A stretch of DNA of 64,000 nt, from the NCBI GenBank assembly GCA_024516155.1, contig JAJJXM010000005.1, forward strand, positions 124,001 to 188,000, written 5' to 3'. This DNA is from Pyronema omphalodes. Taxonomy: Eukaryota > Ascomycota > Pezizomycetes > Pezizales > Pyronemataceae. This document shows, in pieces, positions 22,538 through 35,261 of the stretch. A model generated the notes under the pieces. It saw only the letters and a list, made by a program, of their open reading frames with translations, was not told where the DNA came from and did no database searches. Every line of letters starts with the position of its first letter. Position 1 is the stretch's first letter. A program made the position numbers and the translations under genes.

Positions 22538-24965
22538 CAAATTTCTGCTGTAAACGTTTCGTGCACTATCTGTAAGCACATCTCTAACATTTAATAGCAC
22601 TTACCGGTATCTTGAGCCAACGAGAACTTCGTAGTGAAGTGTTGAGGGGATGGCGCCAAATTGAACTTCGAACTTTCCTCTATCAATTCCACGTGATCTC
22701 CGATAGATGTGGGGGCACTAAAAGCGACGACACACCTTGAAGCCAAATTCTGCTCTAGTGCTCTTCAACAGGAGCTAGTTTTATATGTAGCAGCACCTGG
22801 ATATCTTTCACAGCTTCGGCTTGGATGAATTTCCACTTGAATATCCACCCCATGAGCTATCACGCACGACAAGTCTGGCTGTTCAGTGGTCTTTGATGCC
22901 CACAATGACATATATGGGTGTCCTGATCCTCGCAGTATGGGTCGACCTTATGCAAACCAGGGGCGCCATCTCGGCGTTCGGCAGAGTTTGCGGGAGATCT
23001 ACATACGGGGCTTTCCCGCTAGGAAAATGCGCAGTAAAACCGGCGCTCAGGACGTTCGCTTCCCATGCACTCTGAGCACCTCCGGAGATTGCTGAGATGC
23101 CGCCAGCTACATAGCGTACCGGCTACTGCTGATTTGGACTGCAACCCTTTCGTCATCTCTGTCCATCCACCTTGCTCCACTTTTTGTACTTTTGTTACAA
23201 CCACAACGAAACCAGCATCTACGGTGTGCATCTGTCAGAGGTATCGAAAAAAATCTGCACTGTTCATACTGGAATTTAATTTACATAGTTCTATCTCCCG
23301 TGCACGGCAGAACCAGACTATTCGTACTCTTCCTACGTGCATTGTCTATCTCACCTCAGGCGACTGTCAAAGCAACCAAATATCTTATGCTGTCCCCTCC
23401 GACACTATCAACGTTCTTCATACGTATTATATTATATTACGTACATATCTTGTTACGGAGTGGAGAAGGGGACAAGAAAGGCATTAGGTTCTATTTTAAG
23501 CTCTTCTAAAATCCCCGATCTTAGATCTTGAAACAACGGCTAATAGCACTGGATCAACATACGAAGCTGCAAGCCACTGAGAGTCTACACGAAACGCAGC
23601 CGAGATTATGCCTGGAATGTGCCGGATCATCACGGATTCACATGTCGGCTTTTGTGGCGGATACAAAACGTGTCGGTGTTCCTTTGCCACATCTCGGTTT
23701 CCAGCCCATACGTCTCGAAACAACGGCTGAAAACCTTGACAGCCCTATGCCAAGGTTCTTGGTGCCCTTACGTCCCAACTCCCTCCGAAAGCTCCGGTAT
23801 TCCAAGTACCAAGGGTTTCCATAACTATGGAAGACTGGGCATTTTGTGTATGGAATATGATATATGACTTATTGATGCACATAGGCAACCTCCCCGTCCG
23901 CCAGTTATCGAGGATGACTGATCTGACTCTACATATGCCTTATTCGACAGAATTTGACAGGTTCCTTCTAAGCGAGTTAAGGCGTATAGATACCAAGACA
24001 CCGGTCCATCATTTGACGTGGTCTTGGTTCCCTGAGTGTGTATCGCTGTATGTACTTACATATCTAAGTCTCTGTTCCCGTCAGTGCAATCGCGACCCTA
24101 ATTTCCGCTCTTGTTTGTACTTTCTAACCTTCTTCACAGTCTTGTATATCCTACGGGGGCAAGAATCACCCAAAATTATTCACATGGCTGTATAGAGTAC
24201 ATGAGCGGGGTTTATGCGGCCTTCCGCCCCGTTGTTTCATAGCCAGCTTCGTCAGCTTCATCGGAAAATCTTGGACGTTTGATAGGCGCACCGGAATTTA
24301 ATTCAAACGGATCCTCAAACACAAGGAATTAATATTTCCACTAATCGATCTGATGACTTGGCCTTGGGTTTCGTAGGGTTAAGTACAACGCCAACTTTAT
24401 CTAGCACTACTACTGAGTATATCCTACGTCAGCATCTGTATGCATGCAAACAGACCGGACGATACTCATTACATCTAAGGGCCCTAAAGTCGCAACCTCT
24501 CCCTTAAACCACCGTCTTCGATAGATTATGAGTTTATTGGGTGCATTCACAGGACATATATGCTTCCAAAAGGCACTGGTATATCCTCGAGAGAAGGTGA
24601 TGCAGACAGGGCTCGTAATATAATGCCTGGATCCCAAATGCAGACATGAATCACTCTAGCCCAGCCCTAACCCCGAGCCCTCGGCTTCGATCAGTCCGTT
24701 CCTACAGGAACCTCCTGTTTCAAATTCCCGGAAACAAGAACAGCTGACCACGGCATATCAGTTAGTAAGCACGCACAGCACTGCAGGGCTTTGATTGATG
24801 TGGTTACCCCGCGCGGCGTCGCTTCAACCCCGTGTTTCAGGTTTTTAGTGCTGTGCAAAGTGCACCTAAAAAAGACCCTCATACGGTACCACCGAGGCGA
24901 ACTTGCACTTAATATTTGCACTTTTATCTTCGGGCTTACCTTCCCAGATTAATTCCACCAAACTG

Positions 24966-24993
24966 TGATCATGATCATGATCATGATCATGAT
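24966..24993. repeat. (ATGATC)n hexamer run, four to five copies
   Basis: A short perfect run of ATGATC in otherwise unremarkable intergenic DNA. Each unit carries TGATCA, so the run is self-complementary. Confidence 0.8.
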
Positions 24994-26327
24994 TCTAAAA
25001 TCATAGGAGCATCTAGAACTCCTGGCAGAACATATGGGATGATGTGTTTTGGTTCTTGATTGGGTAACCCTGGGGATCTGCAGTTTGCATGTAGTGTAGG
25101 GGCATGTTGGGACTGTCATGGTGGGCCGATGGAAAAACCAGCCGTCGAACAACACTTTGATACATCTCATCAGGAAGTGGCAAGAGCCCCGGGCCCTGCA
25201 CTACTGCGCATGCTCTTTCCACGTTGTAAACGGCGATAATTTATACCCATGTGAGTAAGGGTTCTTGATCGTCTATAGAAGTCCGTGAGTGTTTACGACG
25301 GGTGTAAAGTACAGCACAGTGTGTTCACATACTCCAGGCAAAATGGACTGTTTACCTTATCATCCAGAGTAAGCCGTCATAGGTCAACTTTGTTGGCATG
25401 TGCTTTGTTTATTGGTTTGCAGATATTGATTACCTAGATAGGATCAAGTACTTGGTAGTATCATGGATAAGATGCAATATCTTGGAGGCAAACAGTTGCA
25501 TCAAGACATGCCTCTTTCCATTTTCTGCCCATATTTGACGTGCATGCACCTGTCTACGGATCCCAGTGGTCTGGCGCTTCCTAGCTGGCTTGCTTGCTTG
25601 CTCGTTGTACGTATGGATGAATGGATGGCCACCGTACTCGCGGAGAGCAAATCGCCAGTAATCTTGGGGAGCCCTATGACAGCTTGTCCGGCGAGAGCGA
25701 AGTGTTCGGGATAAAGTGTCTATATTTGTTTCCTGATCCTTTTATTTGCCTGCGTATTTATTCGGCCAATTCTGGGACCCAAGTCGTTTCATTTGTTTTA
25801 ATCCATCAACAATTGGTGGATAAGCTGTCAGTTGCTGTCTGTAATTCCTCACTCGCTTCTTCCTACATGGAATTATAATTTCTCGGCTCTCTTTTGCGGG
25901 CTGGTTGGATGTACGGATAGGCCGACGGGCGTATGTACAGTAGACAAGAGGGCATAGTAATCGTAGTCATCCCAACCTGCCGCATACTCACTTCCCACCC
26001 CCCCCCCCCCCAAATCAACCCACCGCAGTTGCCCAGCACCCTCTTGTCCTTTGTCATTTGCCCTCTGTCCTTTGTCCTCCCCTCCTCTCTCCTTCCCTCC
26101 CCTCCCCTGCTCTCCCTTTCTCCTCCTCCTCTCCATTATCGTCGCCGCACCGCCGCTGGCCGATACACGATTAAAACCTGCGGCGCTGGTTTCTTCGCAG
26201 TTTTCCTTCGGCGAGTTCAAAATATCCGTACTCAACACGTCCATACAGACGCCGCTGTACGAGTAGACGTGTGCTCGATCAAGCGATCTGTGTCGCCATC
26301 TCGTCGCACTGCCCCTATCAAAAGTGG

Positions 26328-26345
26328 ATGAACGACCGACCCTGA
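26328..26345 (+). promoter_or_regulatory. Five-codon upstream ORF in the STE11 leader
   Basis: ATG at 26328 encodes M-N-D-R-P and stops at 26343-26345. It is the only ATG on the plus strand between about 26.0 kb and the STE11 start at 27109, a setting in which a short uORF could tune translation if transcription starts upstream of it. Confidence 0.35.
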
Positions 26346-27108
26346 CCTGAAGAAGCGAACGACGCAAACGAAAGCAACGAACAACCTAACGAACCCAGGT
26401 GGTCTTGAAAGAAGCTTCACGAAAAAAACGAAAAGAGAAGAAGAAAAGAAAGAAGCAAAAAAAGAAAAAAGAACCACACGAAGAACACGAATATACTGAA
26501 ACGATACGATCTTGCTTTCTGGTTTTTTTTTTCCTGCGCTTTCACAAACCCGCTTCTTACGCTTTGCTTTGCTTCGCCTCCATTTTCTCCCATCTGTCTC
26601 AACTGAAAGCCCCATTCCCAATCCACCAAACTGAACCCCCATCACCAATCCCTATCCCCATAACCACCGCCCACATCCGACAGCCAAGAACAGAAACTTC
26701 TGTACTGCTTGCTGTTCAACGAACGACCTGTTACGACCGATTATCGCAGGAACTTCCACAACCCGCGACATAATTGTTGTTACCCCGCCACTCGAGCTGC
26801 ACATACCCAAGAAAACAACACCCGGGTCTCGCTCGAGCTGTTTTTGTTTCATTCGAGTTTAACCCCATCAGGATCTTTGGGGTGAGTGCGGTCTTCTTCG
26901 CGCGGAGGCCCCAACACCATACACCACCACCATCCTTAGCAGCGCTTTACCAGCGCTCCCAGGGCATCCATCTTAGCTCTTGTTATCTGTTTCGAAACAG
27001 CAGCCAGCCCCGGACAGCAGCAGGACAGCAGCACAGCAACAGAAGCCAGTCCTTGGTGAAGCAAAAAGTAAACGATTTGCCCTAAACAGTTCTAGAGCTG
27101 TTAACGTT

Positions 27109-30100
27109 ATGGCTATGCTGGCGACAAAAAGTCAATACGTTCCCGCCCAACATGCATCGCATCACTTTCAACCTGGTCACTCAGCTCCGCCGCCGGCTAC
27201 CGCAAACTCAATGTTCACCCAACCTTCGCCTACCAATTCCGAGTTCTCGGAGGGACCTGGCGCTTTAGCTGATGATATCAGGTATGTCGGATAGCTTCGA
27301 TGAGTCGGAGAAAGCGCGATAGCTAATGGAAATTCAGATCTTGGGATGAGAGAAAGGTTGTCGAATGGTTGAGAAGTATCGGTTGCGCAAAATATGATAC
27401 GGTTTTTGAAAGTGAGTTAGGAGCTGTCCCTTCGTCTCGCTTCGCTACGTTTCGCTTCGCCCGCTACCCATCTACGTTGGTAAAGGAGAGTTAAGCTGGA
27501 CAGCGATTGACAAAGGTTCACAGGGAACAATATTACCGGAGAAACTCTATTAGAGTGTGACCATGCAGTGTTGAAGGAGTTGGGAATCACGAAAGTTGGC
27601 GATCGCGTACGACTATTCGGAGCTGTTAAAGCGCTTCGAGCGAAAGCTTTTGGAAATAACAAGAAGCGCAATAGGGTATGCTTGATCTCTCTCTACCTCC
27701 CTCCCTCCATCCCTCCATCTCGAATCCAGCTCTTTCTACCTTCGCATTGCTGTCGCATTGAACTTTTTCTAACTCGTCGGTCGTCGCATTTAGGATACTC
27801 TTGCCGCATTGGATAACGTCGGACCAGTTCCATCATACCGGACGCAAGCACACCCACAACCACCCCAAAATAAACGTCACTCCAGACAGTTCGCTGACCT
27901 AGGCGCCTCCATTTTGGATAACAGTGCTTATTCCCGATCTGATTCCCCCGATAATGAATTCACCACCTCACGATCCGGAGCTCCGAGAATCATCAGCCCG
28001 CCACCAGATAGCTCACGTTCGAATCAGTCCGGATACACATTGCCTACGAATGGATCCAATGCATCAAAGACCCCAAGAACGCCAGGAGGATGGAAAGGTG
28101 CCTCAAACTCAGGGTCGCCAAATGCTACAAGGAGTCGGCACCACCTGTCAAACAACTATGAGAAGAGTATTATGGATGTTGACTCTGTTCGAAAGGTTGG
28201 CACTTCCTCCAGGTACAACTGATGGATATAGACTTATTGGGTTTCAGAACTGTATTAGGGTGATCGGAGAAGGAGGCGCAACTCGAGTTGTGGATATCAG
28301 CGGATGCAACACTCCAGAGGCAGTTATGCGTAGGATCCTAAGGAAATACAACATTAACGATAACCACATCTTATGGGCAATCTACATCATCAACAAAGAC
28401 GCCCAAGGACGAGAAAACATCAGATGTTTAGGAGATGCAGACTTATTGAAGATAGCACACGATAGTGACAGACCTGAGCGCTCACGATTAATATTGAAGC
28501 GACGAGGATCCCCACCTTCACCATCATCGGCCGAATTTCTTGCTGCACAACAGATCTCACGGGATGATTCTCAGGAGGGTAGGTCGTTTGATGTCAACGC
28601 CCAGAAGTCGAAGGTTCGCAACATGACCGGTGAGGAGATGTTACATTCTCATCAAATGCACCCATCGGGCAGTCTATCACCTCTTGCAGCATCCTTCAGA
28701 GGCCGTGATGGAGGGTCAGGACTTCACAGCAAGACTTCTAAAAAGATCACAGCATTCTTTGGCCAACGTCCTCCATCAGAACTTATTAGTTCAAACCTTG
28801 CAGAATACTTCCCGGACCATGAATATAAAGCATTGGAACGGACAGTACGCAATTCTATGCGTCGTTCAGCTCGAATGAGTAAATACAACTCCCGTCTTTC
28901 AGTAGCCACAACCCGCAGTTATGCCTCCAGCATTGCATCTGAACTTATTCCACCGGTACCAACAGTCGGCAACATGTGGCTTAACCAAAGTCAATCTACA
29001 CGACCACAATCCGTTCGCCGCTCTGTTCTTCTCCCTGCCACGTTCAGCAAAGAAGAATACCTGGGCGCTGTACCAGAGGATGATGTCTCTCCAACGCTGG
29101 ATAATCGAAAGAGTTACATGTCTTTCGACTCCCATGACAGTGGACGGGATCGTGCGGATTCTGTTTCAGTGATAGTAACTGGCACCGATGATTCCACGTT
29201 AATCGGTGGCTACATGGACGGCGGTAACTTGAACGATCACGATATGACTGCTCAACCCAGCTTCTTGAACCAGTTATTGAACGACGACTCTGAAGATGAA
29301 GAGGAGGAGGATGATTACATGGACGACAACATGGACGGATTACGCTGGATGAAGGGTACTTTGATTGGTTCCGGAAGTTTCGGATCCGTTTACTTGGCTT
29401 TGAACTCCCTTACTGGAGAATTGATGGCTGTTAAACAAGTCGAAATGCCTACCAACGCAAAAGATGATGCTAGGAAACAATCTATGATTGATGCATTATC
29501 CCGAGAAATTGCTTTACTTAGAGACCTTCAACATCCCAACATTGTCCAGTACTTGGCCTCTTCCAAGGAGGATAACTGTTTCAATATTTTCCTCGAATAC
29601 GTACCTGGAGGATCAGTAGCAGCAATGTTAAACAACTACGGACCTCTAAAGGAGCCTCTTGTCCGTAACTTTGTCCGGCAAATCCTTCAAGGTCTAGCCT
29701 ACCTCCACGGCAAAAACATCATCCATCGCGACATCAAGGGAGCCAACGTCCTAGTCGACAACAAAGGAGGAATCAAAATTTCCGATTTCGGTATCTCCAA
29801 GAAAGTCGAAGCAGGATTACTCAACTCTTCAGCAGCAAATCATCGTCCTTCATTACAAGGATCAGTTTTCTGGATGGCTCCAGAAGTCGTTAAACAAACT
29901 TCTTACACCCTTAAAGCTGATATTTGGTCTTTGGGTTGTTTAATCGTCGAAATGTTAACAGGTTCTCATCCTTACCCGGATTGTTCCCAGCTTCAGGCGA
30001 TTTTCAAAATCGGTACCTCTGGAAGTGCTCCTCAGATTCCTGCAAAGTGTACTCCGGAGGCGAAAACTTTCCTGGAAATGACATTCGAGTTGGATCATAA

Positions 30101-30176
30101 TAAGAGACCTGCGGCTGAAGAACTCCTCGGAAGTCCGTTTATGTTGCCTATGGTTGGAGGTGCGGGTTGTGATTAG
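27109..30176 (+). CDS. STE11: MAP kinase kinase kinase Ste11 (SAM, RA and kinase domains)
   Basis: Exons 27109..27281, 27338..27411, 27524..27675, 27794..28166 and 28213..30176 give 911 aa. Ste11 phosphorylates the MAPKK Ste7 in the pheromone/invasive-growth MAPK cascade; in filamentous ascomycetes this pathway controls mating, fusion and, in pathogens, infection structures. Domains: SAM at about 58-125 (SWDERKVVEWLRSIG to VKALRAKAF), which binds the Ste50 adaptor; Ras-association domain at about 268-355 (NCIRVIGEGGATRVVDISG); a Ser-rich regulatory linker; an acidic patch DDSEDEEEEDD; and the kinase at about 634-905 with GSGSFGSVYLA, MAVKQVEMP, HRDIKGANVLV, SDFGISKKVE and WMAPEVVK. The fourth intron (46 nt, GTATTA donor) is needed to pass from the frame of exon 4 to that of the RA domain. 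ATG 27109 ends a 760-nt ATG-free leader. It converges with KRS1. Confidence 0.93.
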
Positions 30177-31810
30177 AAGGGAGTAGGGAAGACCATTGGG
30201 TAGGATAGGAGTGTGGAATGATGGTGTATTTAAAGCATAAAGACCAGCCATGAAGAGTATCGAAAGACGAAAGGCGAAACGGGAAAGCAGAAATGGGAAG
30301 AGGAAAGTAGGAAATCCTCTTGAATGCTAATTTAAGATATTAAATATCAAATAGCATAGCAAATAGTGATGGCGAAAGTTAAGATAAGATAGAAATGGCG
30401 CAACTACTCTTTTTTTTTTTTCTCTTGTTTATTTTTTTTTTTCATCGTTTTTTTTTCTTTGTTGCGACCAATCTAGATAGTTCTTTTTTTGTTGTTTTGT
30501 TGTCTCTGGGGTTTTGATGGTTGCAAAGCGTGTAGGCGAAGAAGTTCCTTTTTGTATTTTTCGTTTTTGTAACTTTTTGTGTCTTTTGATTTGTTTGATT
30601 TTTTTGGGCGATGATTTGATGGCGATTTTCTTTTTCTTTTTTTGTTTTATTGTTTTTGTGTTTATTTTGATTGGGTTTGGAATGATGAGCGGATAGCTAG
30701 GCAAGCAAGCAGAAAGGATTGAGAATTCCTCAATGGGCCGGGCAGGGACACACAGAGAGATATTAGGAAGCCAGACATAGGGAATAAGGAATAAGGGATC
30801 AAAGAATAAGGGATAAGGGGGAAAGGAAAGAAGGGAAGAAGTCCAGAGAAAGGAAATGTACAGATATTTTTTTACAGTTATGATACCGAACCTAACTACC
30901 TCACTTAATCACCTAACCGCACAACTTGATTCAGTTCACATGAGATAATTTTTTAAACTTTGTAAACTTTGTGGACTTTGTGGACTTTGTGGACTGTGGA
31001 TTTTGTGATTCATAATTCGTCTCAGTTTCTTCTATATACTGTAGTGAGTGCCATACACAAAAGTTATAATCCGGGGGATCGTCATATTAGCGGGATGAGA
31101 TCGTCAGGTTGCAGTTGCAGAGATGATGGATGATGGATCGTTGTGTTCATCATCATCATCTACTATGTACTTGCGATGTACATCACAAAGGTGATTTCTA
31201 CGCTCTACTTATATCTACACCACTGTACTCGATATTTGTACATAATTGTCAATACCAAGACAAGAAAACCATATTCCATAGAGCAGTAAATCAACATTAT
31301 TTTTTTGGGATAGATACAAGTAAAATTACCTATCATAGAGCTTTTAATAATTTACGTTTTATGGGGATATCTATGAAGTTGCGGTTTCGGTTGAGGTTGT
31401 TGTTGCGGTTGTGGCTGTGGTTGTTCTATATTGATATAATTCGAGAACTTGCATACGGAATTTTCACATTGTCTTTTTGTTCGTTTCATGTGCAAAGATC
31501 AAACAAAAAAATTATTCGCAACTCAAAGTTCGAAATTCTTATAAAAAAACAAACTTTTTCTAAAAAAAAGACAATCATCATAGGTATCCATCCATCCATT
31601 TAAATTCGTAGACCAATAACCCCCCCCCCCCCCCCCCCCCCCCCTCCGCCTTCTTAATATATGGTATCTATATTCTAGATTTATGACTGGAGCTCACCGG
31701 TGCTCTCGACACTGTTTATTATCTTAGTTAGCCTTAATCCAATTACCACCCCCCCCCCCCCCCCAAACCACACCTCACTCCCGGGCATAACTCTCTCTCT
31801 TCAGGGAAAC
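30177..31810. other. Convergent intergenic region between STE11 and KRS1
   Basis: This is the 3' flank of both genes. It is T-rich from 30400 to 30680 and contains a short TGTGGACTT repeat (30958-30996), A/G-rich GGGATAAGG-type repeats (30780-30830) and two C homopolymers (31620-31644 and 31749-31764). No gene is seen; the 157-codon frame at 31130 is low-complexity. Confidence 0.55.
31620..31764. repeat. Two long C homopolymers
   Basis: C25 at 31620-31644 and C16 at 31749-31764 flank a short AT-rich spacer. Lengths of such runs are prone to sequencing error. Confidence 0.9.
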
Positions 31811-33720
31811 TTACGGAGTAGGCTTAATTCCAACAACCTCAGCAGCGTTCTTCTTCTCAGAGTGGTCATCCTTCATCATGGGGAAAGCCAAAACCTCCTT
31901 AATAGAGTAGTTATCGGTGATGAACATGACCATACGGTCGATACCCATACCCCAACCACCAGTAGGGGGAAGACCGTATTCAAGGGAAGTACAGAAGTTC
32001 TCATCAATAAGCTGAGCCTCGTCATCTCCCTGGTCCTTCTGGTTTGCCTGTTCCTCGAATCTAAGACGCTGGTCGAAGGGGTCGTTCAACTCGGTGTAAG
32101 CGTTGACAATCTCCTTCTTGCAAACGAAAGCCTCGAATCTCTCGCAAAGTCCAACACGGTCACGGTGGTACTTGGCCAAAGGAGACATCATCTGGGGGTG
32201 TCCAGTGATGAAGGTGGGGTTGATGCACTTCTCCTCAATGAACTCTCCGACGAGCTTGTCGAGCATACGGGCGTTGGTCTGAGGAGGAGAGCAGTCGATG
32301 TTGTGGGCCTTGAGGATCTTCTTCAAGAACTCGTTGGTCTCCTTGGTGTGAAGCTGGTCTCCAGGAGGGAACTTCTCTCCGGTAGCCTCCTCAAGAGCGG
32401 TCATCATGTCGATACGCTTCCAGGGCTTGGCCCAGTTGACGTCGTAGACCTCACCGGACTGGGTGTGGAACTTAGTGGTGTATCCTCCGGTAATCTTCTT
32501 GACCATGGAGGAAACAAGGTCCTCAGTAACCTCGATAAGGTCGTAGTAGTCGGCGTAAGCCCAGTAGAACTCACAGGTGGTGAACTCAGGGTTGTGGGTA
32601 AGATCGATACCCTCGTTACGGAACTGACGACCAATCTCGTAGACACGCTCAAGACCTCCAACAACAAGCATCTTAAGGTACAACTCGGGGGCAACACGCA
32701 TGAACATGTCCATGTTGAGGTCGTTGTGGTGGGTAATGAAGGGCTTAGCGGTGGCTCCTCCGGCAATCTGGTTCATCATAGGAGTCTCAACCTCGACGAA
32801 GTCGCGGGTGTCGAAGTACTGGCGGATGAAAGAAACGATCTTGGAACGGGTGATGAAGACATCGCGGGAACGGTTGTTCATGATAAGGTCGAGGTAACGC
32901 TGGCGGTAACGAGTCTCCTGGTCCTTGAGACCGAAGTGCTCGGTGGGAAGCATACGAAGACAAGGAGTGAGAAGAACGACCTCCCTAGCGAAGATAGAGA
33001 ACTCTCCGGGGTTGTCCTCCTTCTTGGGGTTGGTACGTCCGGGGAATCCAACAATTCCGATGATGTCTCCACGGTGAAGGTGCTCGTGCTGGGTAAGGTA
33101 ATCTCCAACAGCCTCCTGGGCCTGAGCCATGATCTGGATCTTGACTCCCTCGGCGCGGAGGTCGTAGAAACGAAGCTTGTTTCCGGAGGCACGGTATCCG
33201 TGGATACGTCCAGCGACACGGACAACAACCTCAGGCTTGGTCTCTCCCTTGGAGAGGTGGGACCACTTCTCGATGACATCGGCGATCTTGTCGGTGACGT
33301 TGAACTTGTGGGGGTAGGGGTTGATAGGGCTCTTGGTCTCACGGAGCTTGTTGATAGAGCGGGAACGGATCTCGAAGTATTGCTGCAAGGTGTATTAGTA
33401 TCGCAAACGCCGTTTGTAGGGTCCTAGGGCGCAAACGTTGGGGGTAAGCTCCTCCTCGTTCAACTTCTCAGCGCCCTCAGCGGTCTGCTCAGCAGCCTTC
33501 TTTCCGGCACCGACAACGACGGTCTTCTCAGCCTGCGCAAAAGTTTCAGCAAAATTCCAGAACAATGGTTAGCGAAAATAAGGACCTTGCGCTTGTCGGC
33601 CTCTCTCTTCTTCTGTCTCTTCTTCAACTCAGACTTAGAGACCATCTCTCCAGTAACCTCATCCTTGTGGAGGTTGGGGACGTCCTGTGCGGCGGCGGCG
33701 GGGGCTGTGGAATCGGCCAT
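31811..33720 (-). CDS. KRS1: Cytosolic lysyl-tRNA synthetase
   Basis: Exons 33720..33586, 33532..33437 and 33382..31811 give 600 aa, the normal length for fungal cytosolic LysRS. It is a class IIb synthetase that charges tRNA-Lys. A charged helical N-terminus ([18 protein letters not shown]) typical of eukaryotic enzymes precedes the anticodon-binding OB fold ([20 protein letters not shown], about 135-220). The catalytic core then shows motif 1 ([20 protein letters not shown]), motif 2 ([20 protein letters not shown]) and motif 3 ([15 protein letters not shown]). The first intron is 53 nt; the second (54 nt, GTTTGC donor) has a TACTAAT branch site. Codon use is strongly biased (CTC/ATC/AAG), as expected of a highly expressed gene, and that bias leaves a 575-codon open frame on the opposite strand. 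No mitochondrial presequence is evident. Confidence 0.96.
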
Positions 33721-34476
33721 CTTGCTGTTGTTGAGGTGTTGGTATCAAGGAGATGAGTTCGCCTGTAAACTGACGCGGGTTGCGGTTCAGGTCTAGAGGC
33801 GGAAAAGTGAGAGAACGGCGCGAAAGTTGCAAAAGCGGGGTGACTCAAGCGCCAAGTTTTCGGCGGGGCAAATCAGTGAAAGAGCATTAAGCTTACGGGG
33901 GGCTTCTGGGAGAAAAAACTAAAAATATGATTCAAGAATTGCATAACAAAACAATTATAATTTTGAGCTTCCAACCATTTCTAACTTCAAAAAATGTATA
34001 TTGTATGCACACTATCGAGAGGTTCAAGTTATCTAGTGAGCTGAAGGCAGCTAATTTTCGGCTTTTCTTTACGAATGCTGGTTTCACTGGGCTGAAACAC
34101 GGGTTCCACAAGCTCAAAAATCACAAAACGGAATACACGTCAGAGTTGAAAATAACGGTCTTGGGCTGGCAAAAGTGGTGATGGTCTCAAGAACCGCGAT
34201 TGAACTCCAAAAAAACGCCCAACGCCGCGGGGATAGTTTGCTCGATTCCTGTAGGAATTGCGGGGCATGTATGATACACAGTGAACCATAGGTAATGTAA
34301 CGGGGTCTACGTTGCCCCAATTGTTTCTTCCCAGATATGAAAAATCACCATGTACCAACTTTTGACGCCCCAGCCCAGACCATTTTGTATTCTTAAAATA
34401 AGAAAACCCAGAGATTAGAACAGAAAACCCCTTAGGAAAACAGCGCAAAAAACAACCCAACACCAAATTTTTACAT
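33721..34476. other. KRS1 promoter and RPL32 3' flank
   Basis: The 756 bp between two co-oriented minus-strand genes must hold the RPL32 3' UTR and the KRS1 promoter. No coding frame or repeat stands out. Confidence 0.6.
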
Positions 34477-35083
34477 TTAGGCGTCAGTGGAGACGCGACC
34501 CTTGGGGTTGGTGACCTTGACACCGAGAGCCTTGGCCTTGGCGAGGATCTCGACGCGCTTGCGGGAAGAGACGGCGTGTCCGATCCTATATGGTTATTAG
34601 CGAATTGCCGGGCGGGATTTGTGGATTGGATGTCGTACTCAGCAGCGAAGGTGCGGTTGTGCATGAGAAGGAGCTCAACGTCGGAGGTGTTCTGGACGAG
34701 GAAGGCCTTGTGTCCGGTAGGGGTCATGTGACGGGTCTTCTTGTTGGATCCGTATCCGATCTAAAACCACCAATCGTATTAACGCCCATTCCTCCAATTC
34801 AAGATTCCGAGCTGTATTCGTGATTGTCGTACCTTGGGCATAGCAGCCTGTCCCTTGAACCGACGGCGGACACGGTTGTCGATACCCTTAGGCTTGCGCC
34901 ATGAGGAAGGCACGCACTTGTACAAGTCGCTCTGGTGGCTGTAGCAAAATCCCGTCAGCTTTCCCAATCCTCCTGTCGTAGTTCGATTGTCGCGCCCGTG
35001 TGGATTTCGAGGTATTCGTACCGGTTGAACTTCTTGTGGCCCCTCTTCTTGACGATGGGAACGTGCTTCTTTGCGGCGACCAT
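34477..35083 (-). CDS. RPL32: 60S ribosomal protein L32 (eL32)
   Basis: Exons 35083..35022, 34938..34833, 34760..34639 and 34585..34477 give 132 aa, the usual eL32 length. Signature stretches: [87 protein letters not shown] and [20 protein letters not shown]. All three coding introns are short with GTACGA donors. A further 62-nt intron (35146..35085, GTACGG..CAG) probably sits in the 5' UTR, its acceptor one base before the ATG. A perfect HomolD box lies upstream. Confidence 0.95.
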
Positions 35084-35261
35084 CCTGTATTACGGAAATT
35101 TCGTAAGTTTCGTGGTTTTTGTCGAGAGTAGAAGAACGGGCCGTACCTTGCGTTGCGTGCTGTCGTTAGGGGTGATTTGCTGGTCGGTTGGCGTTAGTCG
35201 TCAATTTCCGTGCTGATTGTTTTGGCCAGAATGCTAACTGTGGGGGTGTGCGAAAAGGTGC

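Larger units (their letters stand above)
21983..27108. other. Long intergenic region plus STE11 5' leader
   Basis: About 5.1 kb. It contains the RPL26 promoter (to about 22.2 kb), a compact set of nested hairpins at 22431-22537, a short (ATGATC)n run at 24966-24993, a C14 tract at 25998-26011, and a CT-rich block at 26050-26125 typical of a fungal core promoter. From about 26.0 kb to 27108 the plus strand has just one ATG, consistent with a transcribed leader for STE11. Frames elsewhere (up to 140 codons) have no recognisable product. Confidence 0.5.

Noticed and set aside
22821..25878. Series of 60-140-codon ORFs between RPL26 and STE11
   Set aside because: None resembles a known family, and they overlap on both strands with no consistent splice chain.
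28213..28231. A 19-nt intron in STE11
   Set aside because: It would restore frame (GTACAA..ATAG) but is far below workable intron length; the 46-nt intron at 28167-28212 also restores frame with normal signals.
31700..33427. Long plus-strand ORF as a gene
   Set aside because: It lies opposite the KRS1 coding exon, is Leu/Val/Gly/Ser monotone, and has no domain; KRS1 is unmistakable on the other strand.
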